Source: Jackrogersella multiformis (lineage: Eukaryota; Ascomycota; Sordariomycetes; Xylariales; Hypoxylaceae). From it: a stretch of 64,000 nucleotides of DNA. The notes under the pieces were generated by a model. It did no database searches. It worked only from the letters and a program-made list of their open reading frames with translations, and was not told the origin of the DNA. Shown in pieces: positions 44,587 through 56,505 of this stretch. Numbering within the stretch: position 1 is the stretch's first letter; every line of letters starts with the position of its first letter. Location: contig CADCXD010000002.1 in the NCBI GenBank assembly GCA_902806575.1, positions 1,302,001 to 1,366,000 of the forward strand, read 5' to 3'. Both the position numbers and the translations under genes were made by a program.

Positions 44587-46563
44587 TCACATACTAGACC
44601 CTCTACTCCGGCCCCTACCCGCGCCCCTACCAGATAATCCGATGGCCAAGCTGGCGACGAGCAGGGCGCCGTTGAAGGCGGCCATCATGTAGAAGGGGGC
44701 GCCGGGGGACAGGGCGTCGAACAGGTAGCCGCCGAGCTTGGTCAGCAACAGGATGGCGGCGCCGCCGCACCACGAGTACACGCCCGCGATGGACCCCTTG
44801 AGCTGCACGCGCGACGGCGGCTCCTGCCTATCCCTCCTCCCCCTCCCGCGGCGCAGCGCGGCGCAGCTACTCGTGCTCGCGGCATCGCGGCGGAGCAGGG
44901 CGTCCGTCTCGTCGGACGCAGCTTCGTTGTCGTCGTCGGCGCCGTGGGGGCGCGGGATGGTGTTGCCCTCCTCGTCGACGACGACGTAGGGAGCGGGCGC
45001 GTCGGCGGCCAGGACGCCGCGGCCCAGGGAGCCGAGGCTGCAGACGATGGCGCCGATCTGGCTGACGCCGATAAGCACGGCGACGAAGAAGACGGCGGGG
45101 CCGCCGCCGCGGCCGTCCACGTCTTTGAACTCGGGGCTCGGGAGGTGCGGGAAGGCGAGGTAGCCCGCGACGCCGAGCAGGGCCGCGGCGACGAGGGGCA
45201 CGTCGACGCCGGTGCCGCGGTTGCTGGCGTACCCGAAGAGGGGCGCGCACAGCAGCGCGGCGAGCTGCGCGACGCCCGTCAGGATCGAGGCCAGGACGTA
45301 CGCGGCCCGGCACTCCTTCTTCAGCTCCGGGGACGGGTCGTTGGGCGAGCCGCGGCAGTACCCGTTGCCGATGTAGAAGGAGTTGACGTAGAGCGGGATG
45401 AAGAGCGAGATGGCGACGGTGCTCGCGCGCGCCACGAAGCCCCCCAGGTACCCCAGCGCGATGTGCGGGTCGGTCGCGCCGAGGCGGAGAGACGAGAGGA
45501 GAAGTCGGCGGTACGGCAGCGGTTCGTTGTGCGGCCCCCTGGGCGTTGCGGGGGATGTCGAGGAAGAGGAAGGATCTGCGGAGCGGTTGTTGGAACCTCG
45601 CCCGTCTTGCGGCTTGCGCAGGTTGAGGAGCATGCGCCAGCCCTTCCCTTCTTCGCCCTTTAGACCGCGCAGCCCGAAGAACACGAATACGGCCACGAAT
45701 AGCGAGACGGCGCCTACGACGTAGAAGCTATCCGTGATAGCCTGTGCGGGCGTGACGCCCTCTTTCTTGGAGAATTGGGCTGGCAACGGTAGGAAGAGAA
45801 TCAAAGCAACTAATGCACCACACCCCGTGAATAAGCCAACATATCCGGCTAGAGCCGACGGTCTGCGGCCGTTACCCTCCACGCTACCGTATGCGTCTGA
45901 AGAGTCGTCTGAACCATAACTGCTATCCCCTGTCCCTGTCCGATTTCGTTGCGTGAATCGCTCCGGGGTAATAGTGGCATCGCTCTCGAGGCTCACGGTC
46001 ACGCTATTCCTAGGCTTATGACCCGACTTACGACTCGATGTTCCACTCCTGACGCTCGGAGCATCCCTTCCCTCTCCATTTCCTACCACCTCATCGTCGT
46101 CGTCGTCCTCATCGCTCACCTCTCCATCGTCGTCCGTAAGCACAGGCAATATGGCAGTAACCATAGTCGCGGCGGCGGTAGCGCCCAGCGCGAACGCGAT
46201 CCTCGCAAACACCAAGCTGGGGTAGACATCGCGGGCCTGGACGAAGCAGAACAGGCTCACCCCGATGATAGCGTATCCCAGAACGGCGACCCAGCGCACG
46301 CCCAGGCGATCGCTGACCAGGCCCCAAGCAGGACAAGCGACGAGCGCGACGAGCTCGTCGACGAAGCCCAGGGTGCCGACTATGTCTCCCACACCCGTTT
46401 TGACGCCCAGCAGGTCCGTGATGACGAAGGAGACAGCGGAGTTGAGGAACACGAGGAACGAGATGCTGAAGAGCGCGATACCCAGAAGATACGTCGCGGC
46501 CTGCACCGGCGTGGCCGTCGGGCTGAAGGGAAGGATGCGAGTGAGGAATCGGGAGCGCGCCAT
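44587..46563 (-). CDS. Major facilitator superfamily transporter
   Basis: Intronless, 658 aa from the ATG at 46563. Twelve hydrophobic segments are expected; several are easily seen, including FSISFLVFLNSAVSFVIT and the motif-A-like GLVSDRLGVRW after the second segment, which is the MFS signature loop. A long acidic/Ser-rich loop (around 155-235) lies after the sixth helix region begins, and a second hydrophilic insertion lies near 305-350. The C-terminal third has another charged loop (about 535-590). Substrate unknown; long loops make it larger than typical sugar or drug MFS proteins. Coding sequence is very GC-rich between 44640 and 45560. Confidence 0.85.
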   Translation of the reverse strand: MARSRFLTRILPFSPTATPVQAATYLLGIALFSISFLVFLNSAVSFVITDLLGVKTGVGDIVGTLGFVDELVALVACPAWGLVSDRLGVRWVAVLGYAIIGVSLFCFVQARDVYPSLVFARIAFALGATAAATMVTAILPVLTDDDGEVSDEDDDDDEVVGNGEGRDAPSVRSGTSSRKSGHKPRNSVTVSLESDATITPERFTQRNRTGTGDSSYGSDDSSDAYGSVEGNGRRPSALAGYVGLFTGCGALVALILFLPLPAQFSKKEGVTPAQAITDSFYVVGAVSLFVAVFVFFGLRGLKGEEGKGWRMLLNLRKPQDGRGSNNRSADPSSSSTSPATPRGPHNEPLPYRRLLLSSLRLGATDPHIALGYLGGFVARASTVAISLFIPLYVNSFYIGNGYCRGSPNDPSPELKKECRAAYVLASILTGVAQLAALLCAPLFGYASNRGTGVDVPLVAAALLGVAGYLAFPHLPSPEFKDVDGRGGGPAVFFVAVLIGVSQIGAIVCSLGSLGRGVLAADAPAPYVVVDEEGNTIPRPHGADDDNEAASDETDALLRRDAASTSSCAALRRGRGRRDRQEPPSRVQLKGSIAGVYSWCGGAAILLLTKLGGYLFDALSPGAPFYMMAAFNGALLVASLAIGLSGRGAGRGRSRGSSM

Positions 46564-47704
46564 TGGAGACCGTGGTAGCACAACGGTTTAGCGAGGGGTT
46601 AGTTGAGGAGGGGATCGGATGGTTCGGACTTGGTCGTCGGCAGTATAATTCGATTCTTGGATCCGTATACTATACAATATTAAAAACGAGTAAGGTTACA
46701 TTTTTATGAAGTTGTAAACAATTAGAAAGATGCTGGAGAGAGTCCAGCTGCGAGGTGGTTATTGAGACTTGTAGTTGTTCAACGTTGTCCCTAGTTGTTG
46801 TCCCTGGTTAGGTTCCTTATTAGGTTCCTTAGGTTGGCTAGGGACAAGATTGATAAGATGTAGTAGTCTCAAAAGGGCAACATCCTATTTTAGTTCCACC
46901 AGCCGGACCTTCTTCGAACCTTGGCTCGGTTGCCGGCCGCAGGGATATGACCACGCTTAACTCGGCCATGATATCACATGCATCACTTTAATAAGGTACC
47001 GTTCCCCATTAGGTATCATCCATTCCAATAAGAATTCCAAAGCTGTGAGTGTAAAAGGTATGTAGGTATTAATTGTTGCAGGTATGCAACCTTACGCTAG
47101 GTACCCCACGTCTTCTATCATCAATGTACCTACTTATGTATTTCACAATCCAATCCAGTCCGATCTATACAATTTATGTATAATAGAGGGAAGGTCAATA
47201 GCACGATGCGTTTCACACACAAAACGAGATGAATGGGTTCATACATTGTCATTGAAGTGTCTAGCGTAATTAGTCCTCTTTTGTGAGCATATCCTTGCTC
47301 GTTCGTTCCTATGTGATCGTATTGTGTCGCCGTTCTCCAAGGCAGACATACCCCCTCTTCGCAAATGGCTTCAATGATCCTAACGCCGATGATGATGATG
47401 ATGAGCTTTCTACCCCCATATTCCTAGTTTACAGGATTCATATTGTGATGCCTGACGATCTCGCGAAAACAGTGCAGATATACAACACAAGTAGCGTCAT
47501 GGCCAACTCAAGGGGGAGGAACACAAACGAGCCGGCTATCGCCATCAAAGACCAACGGAATTGACTGATTCTCTCGTCCAAAGTTGCATTTTGGGAAGAC
47601 CTTCGGGCAAATTGGTCCCAAGACGCACGTTCATCATCAGAGGAAGCGTCTCGACCACACTCGGAGTCCCCATCGAAATCTTCGTCTTCGTCAGACTCGG
47701 ATTG
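46564..47704. other. 1.1-kb intergenic region
   Basis: Upstream DNA of the MFS gene and 3' flank of the TPR-DnaJ gene. It contains repeated GGTTCCTTATTAGGTTCCTTA at about 46808-46833 and a (GAT)n run at about 47388-47404. The ordered frame at 47560-47700 has no family resemblance and may be 3' UTR. Confidence 0.45.
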
Positions 47705-49962
47705 TCAACCGAAGTGAAATCCGCCTGGGTATCCTTGTTGGCGCGTGCGACCACCGTAACCACCACCGCCACCAAAACCTTGGGAGCCGCCGAAAGACCC
47801 ACCACCGTTCATCATACTAAATAGGATCTCTGGGTCAATACCGCCGGCCATGCCCCCTCCCATTCCGCCGCCGAACATGTCAGAGGGATCCACCAGATCC
47901 TCACCACTATCGTAGCGGGCACGCTTCCTGTGATTTGTTAGTTTAAGGAGATCCAAGATATCATGCAAAAGTACCTAGGATACATACTGAGGGTCACTCA
48001 AGGTCTCGTAGGCTTCACCAATGTCCTTGAATCGTTCAGCAGCCTCCTCGTCGTTAGGATTTTTGTCGGGATGGTGGATGATGGCAAGCTTGCGGTAAGC
48101 CTTCTTGATGGCGTTCTCGTCGGCATCCTTGGTGACATTAAGGATCTTATAGTAGTCCTTGCGCTGACTCTTCTTAAGCTCCAGCTCTGCCTTGCGAATC
48201 TCCCTTATGATAGATCGGTCCTCCGGTTCCAGCTCTTGAATAGCCCTCCACTCGCGGATAGCAGCTTCCCACTTCTCGGCTTGACCTAATGCGTTGGCCT
48301 TCGTCTTCCTAACCTTTATGTAACTGGAATCGAGAGCGATGGCTCGTTCACAGTCGTCGATCGCTTGGTTAAACTGCTTGAGCTTAAGTCGACACAAAGC
48401 TCGATTCCCATATAGCTTCGAGTTGGTGCTTCTGTTGGAGGGATCCACTTCCAAGGCAGCAGAGTACTTGTCGAATGCAGCTTGCCATCTACCAGCCTTG
48501 TAGTCTGCATTTCCGTCCTCTTTCATTCTGTCCAACTTCTGAACGGTTCGAAGCCATTTGATGGCATCCTTGAAGTCTGGGTCGCAGGTCAAAGCTTTAC
48601 GGAAATGAGAAATAGCCTTATCGTTCTCGCCTTGGGCGTATAGAGCGCGTCCACGCAACACCAGTGCTTCCGGATCCTGGCTGTTGTGACGTAGAAGAGC
48701 CATAGCCACGTTCTGCGCTTCTCCAAAGGAATTAGCGCCTCCCATCTTGAGATAAGCATTGCCGCGCATCAGTTGCCACTTTCGAGGCTTGCTTGCGCCA
48801 GGCCCGAGTAGCTTCTCCGCTTGGTCTAATGCGTGTAGAACCATAGAGCCGCTTGTACCGCGGTCAAGAGCATCCTGGGCCGCTCTGACGTGGTGCTTCA
48901 TCTCTCTGGCAGCAGCCATATCCTTGGCGGAAGCAGCAGGGCGAATGCGATCAAAGGTCATCAGCGCCTCTTCAGGACGTCCTAGGTTGGTGTAAATTCG
49001 AGCCAGACGCAGTAGATACTTAGCATTGTGTGGATCCAGCTCTACGGCTCGAGTGCAATCCTCCAAAGCCGCATCGTATCGATTGTCAGACATATAGGCT
49101 GCGGCACGGTTGCTAAGGTACGTAGGTTCGTCTGGCATAAGTTGGATAGCTAGGAATTATCAGCATCGAAAAAATATTAGCCAAAGAAACCTGACAATAG
49201 CGTACCGCTTGTGTATTCGGCAATTGCTCGTGCGTAATCCTTCTGCTTAAAGAACCTATTACCGTCACTCTTATGGGCCTCGGCTGCTTCAGCATCGTTG
49301 GGCACCGGACTAGAAGGGTTCGACCTGTGGGGCGGAGGAGCCGGACCCTCTGCTTCTTCGCTAACGCCATTCTTCACCCCGTTCGACTTGGGAGAAGTAA
49401 CAGGAACGGTGAAAGAAGCCTGTGGCTGGACGGGAGGTGGTGAGGATGGGGTTGCGGTCGGAGTCTCTTTGTCAACATCCATTTTGTCGACCGAGGTTCT
49501 GTTGCTCATATTATATTGAGCAGACAGGCGTTTGATCTCGTCCGGGTGTAGATTGAGAGGATGGGTGTTGGGATCAATTTTGCTACGTCTTGAGGAAGAC
49601 GAGCTTTGTTCTGTAGAATGTTTCGCAGGATAAGAGCGAGAGCCTCGGGCTTTAGGCTGGTCTCGTTGAGCAGGCGATGCAGGGCGTGAAGGCTTCTTAG
49701 TGGGAGATTTGGATGAGCTAGAGGAAGCCTTCACAGGCGATGAGGATTCGTGACCGGGACGAGGGATTTGCGGCTGTGGTTTGTCTTGGCGGTGGGGGCT
49801 AGTATGAGTATGAGTGTGAGTATGAGTATGGGGGTGAGATTGAGGTTGAGGTTGAGGCTGAGGTTGAGGTAGAGGTTGAGATGGAGATTGAGGTTGAGAA
49901 TCGCTGCTATCGCCTGCAGTCTGCTTCTTAGGGGATTTTTTCGAGTTGAATAGGCCCTTCAT
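47705..49962 (-). CDS. TPR and J-domain co-chaperone (DNAJC7/Tpr2-like)
   Basis: Exons 49962-49206, 49149-47988 and 47927-47705 (introns 56 and 60 nt) give 713 aa. DNAJC7-type proteins bind Hsp70 and Hsp90 through TPRs and stimulate Hsp70 through the J domain, passing clients between the two in the cytosol. The first about 230 residues are low complexity: Pro-Gln repeats, an His-Thr repeat coded by a GTATGA-type microsatellite, and Ser/Lys tracts. TPR motifs start near residue 230 ([25 protein letters not shown]) and continue to about 550. The J domain follows with HHPDKNP (HPD intact). The end is a Gly/Phe/Met-rich tail ([12 protein letters not shown]). An in-frame upstream extension exists, but the ATG at 49962 fits best. 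Confidence 0.9.
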
Positions 49963-52900
49963 TTGGAATGCAAGTTTTCGGTTTTCGGGTTTAGTCAACC
50001 GTGGTACGTAGTCGAGTTCCCACACCTCTATTATTACCTAAGACAGGTAATTAATAGTACCTTCCGCCTCAGACACCCGTGGACCTTCGACAGCCTTCTG
50101 CTCGATGCTGGATCCCGGTCGGCCCTAGTGCGAAAGAAACGAAGAAAAATGTTAGTCGAGTTACTCAAAAAGGATAAAAAAAACCTAAACATTTAGAATT
50201 ATGCATTTATCCTACAATTGCGCAGGAGGCCAACTTCGTGTACCAAGGTAGGACAGAAAGGATTTAACGCATAGAAGGAGAAGAAAAGGTTTAGAAGTTT
50301 TCGGGGTGGTGGCGTATTGCCTTGCCTTGCCTTCCCAGGTAGCCGGTTCGTGAAATGCCTTTTGGGGGTCACTTACAGTATAATCCTTGATTTACACAAC
50401 AGACTGCCGTGCCAGTCTCGTCTTTAATCTTTAGATAGCAGCAGCCTTGATCAAGTCGCGAGCTGTAGGGGATAGAACTCTGTCGATTCTCTTGTTCTTC
50501 TGATATTTTTTTATTTTTTTAAACCGCACCGAGTAGAAACAACCTGTGCTAGAAAGATAGCGCTGGTCGACTGACTGCGTGGCTAGGACGGCCTCGCAAA
50601 GCTTTCGAGGTGGCACTAGGGATGGCCGTTGCTGTGAAGCGCAGCGAAAGCGGAAAGGAGATTGAAGATTCACGAGGGACGGGACTTGACGGACTAAATG
50701 GGGTTTTTTTAAAAAAAAAAGTGAGAATTGTGAAAGATGGCAATAAGGAGATACGATTTATCAGCCCGTCAAGAACTTTACATTTACGGAACAGCAGTGG
50801 ACAGTGGACGGCACCTCGCACAGCCAACATGCACTAAAGCAGATACGTAGTGATGTGCTGCTTCTGTTGAGTTAAGAATAAAATCGTTAGGCTGGTATTT
50901 GAAATTTTGTGAAATTTGGAGAAAACCCCCAGAAAAGAAAAAAACCGGAAGTCCCGAGTACTTGGTCACATAGCGGGTCAATGCATTGATCACAGGTTAT
51001 TGCTACATGTCAGCATTATCAAGTCAGCTAAGCCCGTTAACGATCAACCAGCAATTGCCATCCGTCCAGCCCCCACTAAGAGGTAAGTATGGCATACTAG
51101 GTACCTACCGCATGCTACCTTAGGGGTACGTATGTATAGCCTAGTGATTACCTCCTCTACCACTTTCCTACCTGCCATCACCATCACTATAATCTGCCCA
51201 ATATAACTTTCATGTTGATTAACTTAGTGAAGGCACAATGCTTGGTTCACCAATAGCCGAAGCGAGAACCTGGTTTTGTTTACAATTCTTTAGCGTTTAC
51301 AACTCGGTATGGTACTCTGAATGGTTATATATTTCCGTAAAGCTGGTTCATGTAGTATTCTGGCAGGCAGCTGCTAGGCCAATCCCATCATCACACTCGC
51401 AATTTGAGAGGCTGAACACATTTGTTGTGTTTGTAGCGCTCACTGCGGCAACACATTGACAGGCAACACATTGACAATCTCTGCAACCTCTCGTGTCTCG
51501 ACTTCCCATCTTACCTTTTATTCTCCGGCTCCCTCCTAATGATATGAGTCTCATCAAACCTCAAATTGATATCATCATACTACGTTGGTAAATCGCTTAA
51601 TACCGTACTCGGAGTCCTGAGCCCTTGTAAGCCGAGATGAAAAGATGAGCAGGGGTCGCAAGGATCGTTCCGAGAAGCGGCAGGAGGGCCCTGTACACAA
51701 CCAAGCAAGAACCCACTCTCCCACCTCTCTCCAGCCAATGGACCCCCTTTTCTTCGACCGATTCTCGAACCTTCTATGGGGAAGGTACCAATCTGATGTA
51801 ATAGCCTGCGGTATCGAGGCGCTTGGACCAGGCGGGAAGATGCTTTGAGGGTTCCAGGTTGTTCTTGGGAGAGTCTTTGATTTGCCAAGATGCCAAGATG
51901 TGATGGTAACGTAACCGAGCATCTAGTGTACCTACCTAGGTACCTAGGTAAGTGCCTAGTGTAATGTAGGTACCTAGAGTTTCCCTATTGTTCCCGCACT
52001 GCCGCAGTGGACAAGAGTGGATTTGTTTCAACTCCCTTCAGCCCTCTGACGCTAATGAATAGCAGGCAGACAGGTTGTGGCTATCAAATGTGTATAAACG
52101 GTTTATCAATATGGTTATCAAGACACATGGCATTAGGTGCGAAGTACCGCAGTGGCCTATCCAATGGTATTATCAATATCGTTTTATTCGGTGGTTAGCC
52201 CCGATATTCACATGCTTGTAGCCGGACAGGAAGTAAACGGTTTACTCTACACTACACTAGGTACCTAGATAATTAAGAAAAGGCCAATCACAATGCAAAT
52301 ATTAGTCCCCAGGCCGGTCCGGAATTTAATTGATAACGTTGTTTGTACTACAACAAACCGCCGCAGTCGGTTCAATGCTCAGGTGTTGTAAAGTGTTGAA
52401 AGTGTTGTAAGGTGAAACTTCGGTGGCGTCGGTTCCTTGATATTAATTGCGAATTACCGATTTTCATCATCACATCGTTTGCTTAATAGCCTCCGCAGCA
52501 CCCCTTTTTACCACTGGCCACCTATACTTTACAAGTATTATATATACCTTAGGTACCTAATGTTAGGACTGTTATATCAAACAACCGTTCAATGTTATGA
52601 GCATTCAACATTTAGGCTTCGTTTGGCATTAGTTCTATATTAGTTGTGGAATACTCGAAATATTATACCCCTTACGTTCAACATTTAAATAACAAATTCA
52701 TCTTCATACATAGTGTATACCATGCAATGAGTATTAGACCAGGTATTTCAATGATGCTAAGATTATTGTTCGAAGGTTTCCGTAAACCTCTTGCGATCGT
52801 AGATAATATACGACTAATTTTCGTCTTCAAGACGTGATGCCTTCACCATGACCCTCAAGGCCACATCCATCCATCCTTAACTCCCCAACACAACCATACC

Positions 52901-52995
52901 TGTTCCTTAAGCTCCCACTGAAACCATGATTGTTCCCATACTCCATATACATTATACCGTACAAGGCCCCATAGTCCATGGTAGGTTCAGGAACC
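49963..52995. other. 3-kb gene-poor region
   Basis: No gene could be supported. A short minus-strand frame ending at 50431 with a basic C terminus (KNKRIDRVLSP) has a plausible acceptor before it but an unreadable upstream part. T/A homopolymers lie at about 50701-50720. TACCTAGGTA occurs in overlapping copies at 51933-51950. A GTGTTGTAA/GTGTTGAA short repeat lies at 52382-52412. Confidence 0.4.
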
Positions 52996-53921
52996 TCACC
53001 CTTCAGAGGCTTCGTGGGAATTAGGTTCCGACGACCCGTTTCCGCCAACGATAGAATTCACGAATTCCTGGTACTTGAAAACCTCACCGCGCTTGCCCAG
53101 CCCGCCAGCCATGCTCTTGCTGAAGGCTCTTCTTCCGCTGAAGCCGATCATAATCTTGTCCACCTCCAACGACGTCAGCGCTCTCTCTCCCGGTTCCGGT
53201 GCGGTGTGTAGCAGCGCGTCACGCAGCTCGGTGAGGTCTACTTGGCCGCTGTCGTCGTCGTCGAAAGCCGAGAACGCCGACAGCAGCTCTGCGCTCGGCG
53301 ACATCGCGGCCAGTGTCGTCGCTATCGAGTTGAGGAATACCGCAAGGGTCGTTGTCTGCGGACCCGCTGGCGGGAAGAACTGTGATACGTCCGAAGAGCC
53401 GGACGGTAGACCTATAGGTTTGCCTATGTAAGCATTGAAACTCAATGGCTTGCTTGCGGGCCGCGTAGCATACCGAGCTGGGTGAGCATATCTGCGACGT
53501 CCTCTCTGTTTACGACTCCATCGCTGTCTCTATCCAGGATCTGAAACCCATCCCTGAGCACTCGGACCTGCGCCGGTTGCAATTGCGAAAGTGCATTCCC
53601 CTGGGCTGCGGACTGCAAGGGTGGTTGGGGTCGTGAAGACGATATATGCGCAGGAGAAGCGAGAGATAGAGGCGGCATATCGTTCGCCTGACCGTATCTT
53701 CGGGGCGTCTGGCTGTCCGTGCTGCTCGTAGGCGACTCTACCGTAGCAAAGAGCGCGGAAGGTGTATGCACGTTAGCAACTTTTGTCGGTGACGGAGTTG
53801 GGGTCGTATATCTGGGTGCTGAGGGTGACGAAGGAGATTCGGGTTTGCGGAAAGGAGAGGTTCGAGGAGAGCCGTAACCTAGAGGCGATGGCTTATATCC
53901 CGCTGGCATGGCCTGGGTCAT
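52996..53921 (-). CDS. EF-hand protein, myosin regulatory light-chain-like
   Basis: Two exons, 53921-53474 and 53423-52996, with a 50-nt intron give 291 aa. The first 110 residues are Pro/Ser/Thr-rich and disordered-looking (many SP/TP sites). The rest is a calmodulin-type module: a first EF loop, DRDSDGVVNRED (about 127-138), with proper Asp/Glu positions, a linker with VSQFFPP, then FDDDDSGQVDLTEL (about 218-231) with a good second loop. The remaining EF hands appear degenerate. Layout and linker fit myosin regulatory light chains, which bind an IQ motif of myosin II at the cytokinetic ring. The long N-terminal extension is unlike the short animal ones. Alternative: a generic EF-hand regulator. 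Confidence 0.7.
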
Positions 53922-54687
53922 GTAAGTAGGTAAGCAATTGTTTCAGTCAATCGTATATCAAAAGAAGAGATGATCGATGCAAGGAGCTCCGCCGTCAAGT
54001 GGATTTCATTAGGTATTACCTAGGTACTAACCATTGTCGCCGAATACCTAAATACCTAAATACCTCCCAAGATATTACCTAGGTATTAATTCGCAGGCCC
54101 GTGTCGCACCTGCAGCTTTATCGATAACAAGTAAACAAAGTCCTTCGTATCTTGGAAATGTGCATAGGCTGGTATGCTCGTACGAATTCCGGCGAGGTGA
54201 ATCAATTTTATGATCAGATTCGGTGTTAACGTTCGGAGTATTACAAGAGGATGTTCGAATTGTGTACGGGTAGCATATCTATCATCGCATTGAATTTCAA
54301 CTTGGCCTAGGCGGGATGTTCCAATAGGTACTGATATGCATCATTGTACATATTGATGCGCGGGACCGTTGCGGGGCAACCATTTAGCCCACCTACCGGG
54401 TTTTAAAAGTGCATCCTAAGGGTTGAATTCAAGTTTTTAGTAAGGGATGTCACGTGGCCACCTCTACCTTCAACACCTTACGCTTTATAGATATAGATAT
54501 AGTTAATACGCTTTATTTATATCATAACTACCTAGGTACCTCGTTTGGATTGCTTGCACTTAAACTCCTCATTTGCTAGCCCTTGCGAGCATTACAAATC
54601 TCATGCCATACGGTTGCCATGATACTACTAATGCCTTGTCTACCTAGGTAGTCTGCACGTCACACGGATAAGTACCTATGTATAAAC
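53922..54687. other. Spacer rich in TACCTAGGTA palindromes
   Basis: 766 bp with four copies of TACCTAGGTA (near 54013, 54073, 54529 and 54640) and the tandem AATACCTAAATACCT at about 54044-54062. No gene was recognised. Confidence 0.55.
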
Positions 54688-55867
54688 TTATTCCGTACGA
54701 TTCGTCTGCTCAAGCATACATTTATGTAGGCAATCAACCAATTCATCTCGGTACTTACCCAGATCTTCCCAATGGTCGCTCAATTCCTTGTAGCGCCTAC
54801 GCAGCTCTTGCTCGTGTTTTCTACACTCCTCCAAACGTCTGCACAACTCCTCTACAGCGGTGCTTGCTTCCTGAGTATAATTGGGTCGAGTCATGATAAA
54901 ATTTGGCTCGGGGAATGAGCTAGTCTTGAACGCCAGTGCTTTCTGTGGCGTCACCTGTTGAAGGACTGCAGCAATATTATCAACTCCTGTTCCATGATGG
55001 TAACAAATAAACAAGCAGTTGCTTAATGACCTCGGGAAATACTTACCGCTTCTCAAAGAACACTCCGAGGAACAACCTTTATAATAGCAATTAATGCATC
55101 CAGATGCCATATAACCTGGGACAACCATGCAATAAGCAAATGGGCCTCTCCCATTTTTGCAGCTCTCGCACCAGCGATTTTGTCTAATAACGTACCCAAT
55201 GATCGATCCGTATATAGCTTCCGCGGTATTGTTATGATTAAACCTAAGCAAGCCCCGATTGAACTTTGGCTTGAATCTATCTGCTCGAAGTGCTACCTGC
55301 CACCGTCTTGGATACTACATATAATAATTAGTAATGCACTGATGAGCATACGAATGCTATCTTCAAGCTTACCATTTCCTCGTTCATAAGCGTTTCTAGT
55401 CTACCAATCGCCGCCCCCTTCCCAATCTGCTTGATAACCCATGCAGTGAGATTATGATTGCTCCTGCGTATATCAAGGTTCTCGTATGTTTCGGAGGCAG
55501 CACAGACTAGTTCTGAAGAGTACACACCTGGCCACCGAGATGAGGCTGTCCCATCCGGCTCGCCAATCTGAGCCCGTTCCACAATAGTATCCAAAGGATT
55601 CGTGATAGCAACGTTTTTTGTTATTCCAGGAGTAGGTAGTCGTTGTGAGTCGTGAGTCACGTCTGGAATAGTGCTGGGGTGCCAGCTATCATCATATGCC
55701 GTATCAATAATAGAATCAATAGAAAAAGTACTCTGTGTGAGTACTGCGGCGGGATTGCCATTTTCGACACCCTCTCTTGTTAAAAAGGCCGGGCTACCAT
55801 CAGTTGAAGCCATTACAGCCTTCGAGCTGTTGGCATTGAGGGCCTGTTCTGCTAGCATATAATCCAT
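54688..55867 (-). CDS. DUF3716-type cysteine-rich protein, function unknown
   Basis: Exons 55867-55373, 55314-55047 and 54986-54688 (introns 58 and 60 nt) give 353 aa. The middle has the Cys cluster of fungal DUF3716 proteins: CESCKNGRGPFAYC, GCINCYY and CSSECS (about 205-250), a likely small zinc-binding unit. The C-terminal 60 residues form a heptad-like, charged coiled coil (EELCRRLEECRKHEQELRRR). The N-terminal 165 residues lack recognisable domains. The start is uncertain: the frame stays open upstream to 55939 without a better ATG. A strong GTAAGT at the codon pair GK in the last exon could be a further donor, changing the C terminus. The family is often expanded in filamentous fungi and its biology is unknown. 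Confidence 0.7.
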
Positions 55868-56505
55868 TGTAGCTCCCAAAATCAAATAAAATAAAGTTGA
55901 CAACCAACTAAAATCGAAACTAAGCGGCAAAGAACTCACAGGGTTCTTAGGTCATAAATCGTGTGTTTTATACCTGAATTAATAAATGACAATTCTATTA
56001 GTCTCGAATCATCATATTTAAGAAACAAAAGTTAAGATATGTTTCGATGCATACTTAGTTTCGTAGACCTTACAAAAGGCGGAAATGATGCTTATAAAGT
56101 TCAGCTCATATCGGATAATTACCTATACATGCGTCTTATTTACTACCATAGAATAACGAGGCTTACAACCAATTAAATACTATTTTGTTATACAAGGATA
56201 ACAATAATTGCTTATGGGAAGTATGGTAGGTACCTATTTCAACCCCTTTTTTCAACCAGCTGGTAACTTACTGAGGTGAATACATATATGCACATATGCG
56301 ATTTGTGCGAGAATATCTACCTAGGTAGGTAAATGACGTAGTGTACCCGCTAATCGAATTAACTCGATCAGATTATATTTATCTTATCAGTGGTGTAATC
56401 TGACCCTTCCACTTTCAACTTCCAGATACAAATACCAAATACAAATCCCAGCTTCCCCAACATTCTCTACATAGCAAGAGAAAAGCTACGCAACATGTGC
56501 ACACG
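55868..56505. other. Divergent promoter region, DUF3716 gene / NFKBIL1-like gene
   Basis: 638 bp, AT-rich, with TACCTAGGTA near 56320. A short upstream frame begins at 56495 and is described as a finding. No other gene. Confidence 0.5.

Noticed and set aside
50431..50830. Small basic minus-strand protein ending in RDLIKAAAI
   Set aside because: The last 20 codons look protein-like and follow a plausible acceptor, but the region before it is homopolymer-rich and I could not find a starting exon or a family.
51575..51922. 115-codon minus-strand frame
   Set aside because: Two overlapping frames of similar length, no recognised motif and no splice logic.
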